Source: an uncultured Alphaproteobacteria bacterium
GTDB lineage: Bacteria > Pseudomonadota > Alphaproteobacteria > Rhizobiales > Beijerinckiaceae
Assembly: GCA_937988775.1 (NCBI GenBank)
Contig: CALKHP010000030.1
Coordinates: 360,946 to 424,945, forward strand
Length of the DNA stretch: 64,000 nucleotides
Reading direction: 5' to 3'
Position numbers and translations under genes: made by a program. This document shows positions 63,601 through 64,000 of this stretch, piece by piece. Within the stretch, counting starts at the first letter, position 1. Every line of letters begins with the position of its first letter. Below the pieces are notes generated by a model, which did not search any database, was not told where the DNA came from, and worked only from the letters and a program-made list of their open reading frames with translations.

Positions 63601-64000
63601 CGCCGGCGCCCGCCGCGAACTGCACCGCGTCGCCATTGGAGATCGGGAATTTCGAGGGCGGCAGCATCTGGTCGAGATTGATGACGACATTGCCGGCATA
63701 GCCAGGGGCGAGCCGCACGCGGTCGCCGAACTGGATGTTGCGAACCTTGGTGCCGTTCGGATCGGGCAGCGTGTCGTAATCGGCTTCGTAGAGTTTGTTC
63801 AGCGTTTCCTGGATGATGGGAGCGCCGCCGTCGCTGGCGACGGTGCTGTCCGCCACCAGCTTCGAATTGGAATAGATGCCGGAGGAATCGTTGGCGCTGA
63901 CGGTGACGGCGCCAACGGCGGTGACGTCCTTGCCGCCATTGTCGATCGTCGCCCAGGCGCCGCCCGAGACCTTGTTGCCCGAGATCACCGCGCCATAGGC
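39683..64000 (-). CDS. Giant secreted RTX/beta-repeat surface protein (5' end outside window)
   Basis: An uninterrupted frame of more than 8,100 codons, open at the window edge, so the N-terminus is missing. I saw no cysteine in the visible protein, as is usual for giant type I-secreted adhesins. N- to C-terminus in the window: beta-strand repeats with alternating small residues and GxGVxVSGAGA...N.I motifs (about 64000-55200); a low-repeat region with filamentous-haemagglutinin-like ITERSGDMSVN modules (about 55200-48900); a Tyr/Trp helical insert (51390-50560); Calx-beta-like domains (47060-46030); RTX nonapeptides GGxGxDx and VLGDNG units (45580-40900); and a Gly/Pro-rich tail ending DMLVFDGDTG...DDIAFR. 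It is probably exported by a type I system and binds calcium; attachment or biofilm function is inferred. No transporter gene for it is in the window. Confidence 0.93.
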   Translation of the reverse strand, partial: AYGAVISGNKVSGGAWATIDNGGKDVTAVGAVTVSANDSSGIYSNSKLVADSTVASDGGAPIIQETLNKLYEADYDTLPDPNGTKVRNIQFGDRVRLAPGYAGNVVINLDQMLPPSKFPISNGDAVQFAAGAGEDSGPIYQYNGADGVIDLEALVNAIDAGTEDLDTDPNWTRIGGNAGSIYIYMGDDASGKNIDLANTDFTNLGYWKEAPEATLALQDLNITAAPSTAVGGLVVMNDVRGGAGAAIRNAIVKAGGDVQVVALESAAISAKVDSSVSASGGSSIDWDGDKKTGSADTNPGTVPGGAADPATPVTPADPKQETPSDKVLAINGTIATNIVQSSATATIENSTVTAAGDVDVAAQNVSTIKADTASSAYSSGGDTAGVTLAFNSIGWKATNILFNGVDALLGDDLIADAFGGRNPALTEATIVNSSVKADGALSITANNKASIEASVSNESTSSSTSISGTSGKAIGIVIASNKVASEASASIDNSGAPGATIVAAGVTVSATDDASIHSDGNVLALAEIKNDYGISVLANLAKTAIGSYQFTTKSGTQAVHKGDLVYIDEDKGAAKAGETWVYNGSDADIDLNNVDFSDGNWSKFLVNDVIDWVNDNIVPSLAGGDAIGVAGIAIRNDIDSGASALVNAATITAAGDVLVAALQTSLIAAAVTARAEVTGGAKGKSIAVNGVIATNNVVGHATADVTDSTITGTAVAGTDLAVTADGAATIDATIDADTIAKATAAGITLAFNTIGLAGQNFLFNTVDTLLGTNLVDAIYGHDAAAQIAARITGSTVDMSSGVAVSATGSQDISSEISNYVKTLRGGAPTAVSVGGVFALNRVEMAVEAAIADSATIKAGGALSVDAGNQSSITATVVAPVVSINYTYGADPNGKSVAIGLVVARNAIDAKVSAHISSVADLDAGSVSVGASQAGSIDAIAAAAAVSIGAGTGSGLAVGVAGTIAFNTILGTASALIEDSGVTASGVVTVSAANTADIDATIAAAAASVAGGFSSSGTAVAVGIVLAFNYIGYAGSIEDPGASTPLEAKARIGNSSVKGSKVAVSATSNQTIDALTVAGSVAVGASVSGGATTFSAGGVFVQNRIAANTAATIDGASTITAGDDGIAVSATNTSAIHATAASASIAASFSGSKAIGVSIGLAVALNDITGSLKASADHATLSTTGALSVSADNSAVISAIGAAASVAASLSPGNSVAVSGAGAAVSNVIDVDTEASISNSAILDSASVSVVATGASVITAKIVTASAAIALGSTGVGASIGASVAINRIGDWSVEEKPDASGRDLPTGNATLAGDGTGVRAFISKTAVASDGVVKVDANSAGSVDALVLAGSVALAGGTGTGVGVSVAGVFTLNFVAVATQAYIEGSGTETVSADAIAISAKDATTIDVAAGAASLAAGFAGTTGVGVSIGFAMAMNRIENNVAAYLKNIDDVAASNGGVSIAAENATKIHSTVATASVSAAIGGTTGISFSGGGAVALNSIATDTNAFIEASTISQADSVSVTAAASSTIKAEVLAVSLSVGVGGSVGGAASFGAAVAVNEIGHGESDQDQVQAYIRGSSVTATGVLTVHATSSALIDAIVAAGSAAIGAGSVGVAISGAGAGARNSIAVRTAAFIDDPVDQQGSVITVGAADIAAADTSTINAVVGAASLAAGFGATGVAVTIGISIAINETHNRIYAGIIDGQDLTTTTGGVSVTADQDATISAISAAASLGIGIGGGGGGVAISGAGATATNTIDNDTVATIDGGAIDSAGPVTVKATFESEIHALIVAASAAVGADPTAGIGAAIGIAVALNKIGNGAADRSAVTASINNAIVHADGALAVEATSDSTIDAIVAAGSVALAAGTAGVAVSGAGVGTTNEIAVATHAAIVGDGSGANAGVHAASITVAASDTSHIDADAGAAAIAFAFGSTAVGISIGLSIAENKISNDLAATILNADDKVEATDGAGTGIVVQATDNASIDAISAAASFAVGIGFGTGGIAISGAGATAKNTINSNTAASVSGTTLESADAVTVEAISTSSITATVAALALAIGADPSAGIGVAIGVSVAINQIGNWTIPNNPDNDPLLAPTFDANGSGGVRATIVNSDVTAAGTLKAHAKADQTIDALVVAGSAAVAGGTVGVGVAGAGVYTENMIGVLTEASITGASAADKATIRAADVAVSAEDSSTITATAGAAAVAAAFGAVGVSVSVSVAIARNSIANDVDAHLDFADVAVTDIPAYDPTYTDAGVETNRPAQAPAAGTISVSASENATIGAISAAAAVAISGGAVGVSVAGGGAVATNVITGGTRAYALDSTLKAGGDIAFNATNNSAIAANIVALAAGVSIGGVAVGASLGFGVALNAIGYDLGGTRMPVEVSAYLQGSDVDTYGKLAAAAKSEQSISANVAAASVAIAAGMYSFSAAGAAAVTLNRVGVDAHAFIDGGIVKAGDIAIAALDTSSINAFVGAAAVAVAVGFGGGSSAVALGVAYAENVISNDIEAYAQNAAITVTGQIPVESNGYIYTLPGSGPIQMVPGSPPVFPPRVMPAYQANSGVFSINAGEIATLNSTAFMASVAASTDFGITIAGGGAVTLNTTTSHTDAWIKTSTLAVNGALSVSAQDTSSVSSEVSAFAVAAGIFGFAAGGAVSQSDILSEVSAEISDATVTAGAVSIEATMTPKARAQSAGINAGTAAVGVSLAKATVDTRVSAETGNAHFDVDSLRVSARQTLPSSGDTAFAKAQGLAGGLIGVDSTVTNASNTSTVVAVLGAGTMITAARAVSVAAQNDSRQRADSNSAAYGLVGVGVTKANASSAQHADNGVPVANTTASVADSVMISAGAMSISALGSDDNQATSSPGAGGAIAGAAAIADTRSDAVTQAVLGNHAQVLLTKAASQLPGESADAFASYQGIAGRFSMTSDHLARANTVIVTSAYGVLSGSGAEADNTINSTSNVIVGNGASVTAYAINATALNRFDKPNIGDNVNGSTGGLFTGAGVTSDTHLTLNTTTLVNDNAHLNVIGTSIDAGEFTLAARNQIKFYENVSYKGGGLGSGIGAESKLDADNVFATVQIGTNTGVANHVELNTVGEIDLKADTDADAELHVSVDNYGGVTVSVADATIDLSPTNSILVGNGSHIKALADVNMLSGMDANSDHDVYRVAVYSDTFAGSVIPIDHVVSDALLYQRNLITIFAGALVETGGNVRLFSDKSGFADMTSQGKAVNWASSLVGAIDKALGGNAYSQFDGTAHTDSHAIVTVDGTVRTGLNRNINILIDNLGGTAANPTFDVSGAGSDTVSTSITNAPLSSNYFALIAEAEQKKAAYLNDPDLVAFYDREIQRMTDELKFLGLVEQVPVLNPDGSQKVVNGVPQFGYLPVHKDVLTIHVDPILAEAGYIDIRGDVLQGAGTLDAPGNVSVTITNNTSAYLDIGGIYIPENNGGVYFNGFQNEISEVDTDSNDPATLRSMMNAVIAGQNQDNADEDNSDGQRGGEPKLVPGAVNLDITRTFGVVSNNTVLIKNTLIVDTDKTPWPGITISGAIEAITTDVTIDNSVGSGDITITADINSAKLNVITFGMFVVDLPPGSVFQTGGNPYDAWKQISPPDGMGAATSADVTTELGLPPSSGIYAGVISINAEYINLNGLIQSGSSDYVLNIGAATIAEIAQIKKDIASGKIQGGKVMLKTAQYNEFKAYWDSDLGKIVIQEFRTPAGSITITGNLMNTGNGQIKALGAYVNVTLNNASDYDVLINRIDVTERGLGTIILNDKAKRTDGGYEQTWYQTQLDGTVKVRVTQFAPDVTVPDHVNQTTEATKRVVKVGDAVTTTTGGTDNAGTWNYASVYQPAQGWRYGWSIATLTKVAVTTTYGTSAWIGIDALAKDPDNVVDVEYTQIGKATLVPGSDYFFRSDVSSPYTNVSKQLILSQTAPTPGDKWTTSTWYGKKTYYQKFTVEQRVQTTSTSTIEADRPVQISFIGYDEATVKVNSTGAGKVIIGNGIYNDTGLTEVRSNTVIEARNEDSVVQGVRITLDGRNGIGTALLPLQTDLIDTYPSGYSKTTAYAYLTGHSAAGDIFITERSGDMSVNSVVADNGNVTLQAHGGIVVADAAPGTYLPGLVQGKSITLTADTYTGGLPGGAQGGVGNGTLRPLTLESGDTNDDRVNITARNDIFVSEKTGDLHLERVKTEGNVWIEIKTGSLLDTDDTAIKDKRTYDELKAGVWTDLQLTNTTGAQDKVNATILNYELMTRGQYDAYWRLKLSADNTGHVTLSAAEKQYYLDTLGAVDGQAAIDTLEQNRSAQLAELATTYAGYGAVYRPDIDAAYQQYWAYRHTQPNSQTYDPATAVGLSAAERADYADLDKMFGRLGETQQDTALFMSAEIKADYDTYWGYRAGQADPTKFDPQYVVAITGQQLTDLTAALQQQGQLSGYTGDALDAYVASGIQTERNIQTAEYRKLNETFGALNETQKNAARTFGYKLLFAVGAKADQLTGSIKVWSESELLNAFGSGLTKSVTDTEVVIEGSNIVANKIEIHAHSSVGSVQDGMTIDLGDGNQHLPLSEEQRVALAAAERQDIVYVGGYETAPGVISSAFTASNVVNFSQSDATHGVITLTTGSWPAGMFKAGDLLYIAGNTQNTTEDNAYFTVASVSGNTIVVNLKSEQTMVAELGRTVTLAAVVDDPMSTTQRITRILINRREDIDLTAADTVTAKAGGAVYLGSESTIRLGNIVAGDGTVDGDDIRIKTSGSLIDGASSGVNLDGANILLEAGRGHIGEDGKPVTVTMRGAGGLIARAQDDVRITAPTSDLRVESVYSRSGNAFLTATAQSILDALPGSDATKVQAQHILLTAAGTIGTSANPLEIDVNGALSSDPAIDATNRGTIIATAGGSIFLTETHGDMNVRGIHSLAGDVTLVTAEGSIIDAERPDPAYNAVLVPDSNIDPAYPTRALVLPKPDVIGRSISLTAHLGIGTAGNELDIDSSASAQGTVSAHTDIGSIYLIESIGDLYLNEVGPGTDGGEVFDKAVAFVTAVNGSILNGRGDGLANVVSRKTYLFASKSIGTSSKRVTTAVSNLESWSYEGDTWVQNLGALEVGGVREQISGVNAGGGAYIMASSPIVITESSIAEKATLEFWAEDDNEASGLGDDALPDDIHVAANVTLEAASGDVRLLAGDDVYVDATAVIISPTKILIAGDYQAPGVADPDPGIGSRIRLYGTLQAPQIEIMGGSDKDDILLDVAALRGNTLVRGGGGDDLITVNKLPSMTTYLGEDVAPGPNGLPAFGRDGTGRIIRDELIIDGEGGTDAVVVNIAGASDYVMNIRDSGAGDDGVDTLTINGTSDADTFLFRKNFIAHMVPDGSGGYQPSVERINYDATSNGRVIVEGNAGDDSFYFDDNAAILTVDGGEGDDFFQVGQMFGSSRNEKVDADGKLDPVNGSYAIISEEDRFATTKTTLGYLSNGITVPAVLYGGDGKDKFVVYSNHADLRLEGEDGNDEFVIRAFALGDGVNVKVNGGNGDDLIQYNINAPVDIDGGAGFDKVVVLGTELPDTFVITKDGVYGAGLTIRISNAEALDVDGLEGDDTFYVLSTPDNLVTTLIGGLGSDTFNVAGDVVMPVISDDSGGDSGTITHTVSSADPRYNGLFTPGIDLTTKGSTVVSVDSGDGLLVKEDDPTSIDSYMLKLPTAPVLGTIAYVTISAAQASAQQREKHGQTILVSLTGNADDWHEAVTVAFDNGNWTAGQRIYVKAISDQAEEGKTVVAISHSVINRNADGSPAALDNFQIPNVLVTVLDDDKPDAIITESGGTTSVSEGGAGDSYTVALSKPPAANEIVTVTLSASSSQVTLDRPTIKFGLVADAGNNVFAWNDAQSVLVSSPADGIPENRQVVTVSNTVTSDRPDGVYADVDTQKVSVEVIDSDTAAVRIITTGTGTTVSQAGETDSYQIVLTTKPTAPVTVHLVIDAQAKVDLALSPRVVKDGDGYSVTFDDSNWDQPVTVNLAFDGTVAPPPPDHVRVFSQQPHDLTRIGGPLFVDGGVGPEDRSLTPSVALPDEFNPVVEREVGPSTGVDVDQLIVFSDTAAAPLTGLLTDTHISGLGMPPDPLSVDYNDGNPPQDVARGITYANMQVVEVLLGKADDNFTIASTKDATLTVVHGGGGSDTLTVTGSTGPVVLFGDTSANGKRYSAIPGAPNGTAYDFTNTGNDIIDASGASGVVVIDGGEGEDTLTGGKGTNFIAGGGDADTIFGGQTGKNWIIGDSSFDVDYLKRTVSIDDDGVNAHHVTETPGADIITGGAAGDFIIGDHGIITQQPEIDGSTLVLVAGTLDMMRDRAVIKVETSNPSVGGDDEIDAGDGPNIVFGGFGSDILKSTGGQDVVVGDNGSATFANGLPTRVETTNPEFGGADQITSAGGRNILVGGSAGDTIKVLGGGVNDIGDVVLGDNGFILFDAAGDVTNIESTDPQYYGDDVITTGAGNNIVIAGSGNDKVTSLGGDDVILGDNGKAAFQGKVLLRIESTFADYVPALGAIAYDDTIDAGDGRNVVMGGNGNDVVTAGNGDSVILGDNGLAIFGTDGSRVSVQTTDIAYGGNDSITVSTGDHVLMGGSFADTITAGGGNDVVLGDNGIALYVGGKMASVRSAWTEYDGDDDIQAGDGRHVVFGGGENDKIRIGTGNSVVFGDSGFATFDDTLPTLAYSIDTAKGGADTITTGDGDNIVAGGAFGDSVTTGAGSDVIFGDNARFEFAIVTIAGERVAELQRGYTISPLDGGNDVIDAGASNDIVVGGTGDDLMHGGAGDDRLLGDHALFDLTLPENQRVISIYLSAQDGGGNDEVHGDDGNDIIVGQQGNDRLFGEAGDDDIIGGHNVQGGADGDDYIEGGAGEDVLLGDNGLIQRKVVGGISWKDTVWQLDPAVPGKAASLLRDVVRFDLIDGVGGNDEIHGGADDDRIFGQRGDDRLYGDDGIDEIIGGLGADHIEGGAGVDILLGDEGQILRAYNADGSALLNSDLSWHRDVVLEEVATIVSMVNLNSSKTVSRSDLAARLLDPDMLLLAGVYDGNGAQVIAGAAPDTAALGIDLEAASDDYIDGGDGDDVIFGQRGNDTLLGGAGNDTIFGDRASNNSSVPTDLPKIANGFRIIGVSDPDIAVTVPAGGLLVVPGINLLPAELTNMLPQIEVMPGADGFLGEVSAQNGLARDDGEHFSVFASVLPDITRIGAFAYGNDTIDGGAGDDTIFGDDGRITSIRETGLAVIDKEIAGLSLSLNGLLTDFSSLGFAVNALDAAVNAPIVDVVVGADQIDGGAGNDTVIGDIGTVVVPASRITLVGTDLSAAALGLHNWLMDFQGLVADASYTAHAAGEQVIADFGAKANLAGQTFVSGATTLRPATHRLDLGNDVLHGGGGNDMVVGDFALMTLPAVNAGNAAALDSIPAQRLAAANAALAAQDTVRTTALAAHIAADHAIDANANKLGNWLFGNGLGYALNVGNGQIFGDGGDDVLIGDTALIEQPMAGVAITSGNAKAISDGLQDAFFLTVDRLYLGQIGAGVAHAGAWGVQSKLGATADWSKNGSTSSWLLDSGDKRQGQRPAASYIVLGSDTMDGGAGNDLMFGDDAIVVPVVQQSAAGMIQSMRVLPIGETGASLTATLRYVYAFGAFGALHNALAMDVNIRSPFTVDADTMAGGDGNDVLYGLLGDDLVSAGAGDDQLSGGNGYDTFDGGGTGTNTYAFDRLRDKVIRGGTRDFVHQTLDASADSPVLGRDWINPFMAGLGSDVGVASGLLDPTGINVVRIGAGAGGEPQVIVPVAQLPTYRPHGDPAFINGVVETSLAVDDNGLPMAAPPIFLRDSVPAVPAVVIPGGNVVAPPVVDVPPVVPPAGAGGDPLPPAEPAAPAGGATPGGFGGFAGFGRGGQQDDAPAARVTFGSPFGTSNGNSAGSAPAVPAAPAGGTTSGRFGGFAGFGAGGQQDDAPAARVTFGSPFGTSNGNSAGSAPAAPSAPSGGATPGGFGRFAGFGAGGQQDDAPAARVTFGSFGTSSGNSAGSAPAVPSGGATPGGFGSFGGFGALMAGRGSDIAFGEVAMPPSGGVIGGVGNLFFRTATTSADTDGDMLVFDGDTGAFLPPAHQGDDIAFR
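39880..40399 (-). repeat. 159-bp in-frame tandem repeat in the tail of the giant protein
   Basis: Three units of about 159 bases (53 codons) plus a partial fourth. The shared word AAGGTCAC recurs at 39993, 40152 and 40311, exactly 159 bases apart. Each unit encodes GGATPGGFGGFAGFG, GGQQDDAPAARVTFGSPFG and TSNGNSAGSAPAVP. The last full unit lacks one codon in the GSPFG segment. Near-identity between units indicates recent duplication or recombination. Confidence 0.9.
40900..45580 (-). repeat. RTX calcium-binding repeat block of the giant protein
   Basis: Part of the coding region at 39683-64000. Many GGxGxDx(L/I/V) nonapeptides are present, for example DGGEGEDTLTGGKG, GGAGNDTIFGD and GEAGDDDIIGG. 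Between about 43840 and 45130 they are organised as units of about 57-66 residues, each ending in VLGDNG (around 44178, 44350, 44552, 44718 and 44911). Such repeats fold as calcium-loaded beta-rolls after secretion. Confidence 0.88.
57100..60350 (-). repeat. Hierarchical ~780-bp super-repeat in the giant protein
   Basis: Within the beta-strand region, the word ISGAGA(T) or a close variant recurs near 57100, 57975, 58755, 59530 and 60345, giving a period of about 780-875 bases (260-290 residues). Each period holds about four sub-repeats of the form A-x-I...V.V.A...S.I.A...A......A.G.GxxGVxxxxGxxxxxNxI. The pattern continues less regularly toward 62900. Confidence 0.75.

Overview
This is a high-GC chromosomal window with dense, often overlapping genes and mostly ordinary metabolism. 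It fits an alphaproteobacterium of the order Hyphomicrobiales (Rhizobiales). The indicators are a TIGR03808-type Tat-exported repeat protein, a Rhizobium etli ReAV-like class 3 asparaginase, a split two-subunit methylmalonyl-CoA mutase, and several kinds of palindromic intergenic repeat. I cannot name the genus from sequence alone.

Layout. 1-6.9 kb: a small DUF2267/DUF2780-like protein; the two methylmalonyl-CoA mutase subunits (781-2643 and 4743-6902), separated by a small membrane protein, a TauE/SafE exporter and a VOC protein. 7-11.3 kb: an alpha/beta hydrolase lipoprotein, the Tat-exported beta-helix protein, a spermidine-synthase-like protein and a class 3 asparaginase that overlaps it tail to tail. 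11.6-26.9 kb: a catabolic locus. It has a peptide-type ABC importer (binding protein, two permeases, fused ATPase), a class I CoA-transferase, a shikimate-dehydrogenase-like enzyme, two MaoC hydratases, an acyl-CoA dehydrogenase, a DUF993 aldolase-like enzyme, a xylose-isomerase-like TIM barrel and an SDR, plus a LacI-type repressor and a divergent crotonase. A nearly identical LacI-type palindrome lies in front of both the isolated binding-protein gene and the main operon, which ties them into one regulon. This is the best candidate for an undescribed pathway, perhaps import and CoA-dependent breakdown of a hydroxylated alicyclic or branched acid.

26.9-34.5 kb: a CAP-domain lipoprotein, a three-gene envelope cluster including an LprI/DUF1311-like protein, an AraC regulator, an Asp/Glu racemase-like protein, a CopD-like membrane protein, type II dehydroquinase and a cupin. 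34.5-39.2 kb: a sulfonate-type operon (NtaA/DszA-type monooxygenase, SsuA, SsuC, SsuB, FMN reductase).

39.7-64.0 kb: one leftward open frame of more than 8,100 codons whose 5' end lies outside the window. It encodes a giant secreted RTX-type surface protein. In order it has a long hierarchical beta-repeat region, filamentous-haemagglutinin-like modules, a Tyr/Trp-rich helical insert, Calx-beta-like domains, a calcium-binding RTX block and a Gly/Pro-rich tail with a 159-bp tandem repeat. Large open frames on the opposite strand here are shadows of its biased codon use.

Across the window, three copies of a ~107-bp two-hairpin repeat (11380, 27524, 39507) keep their stems through compensatory base changes. 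No tRNA, rRNA, CRISPR array or insertion sequence was seen.
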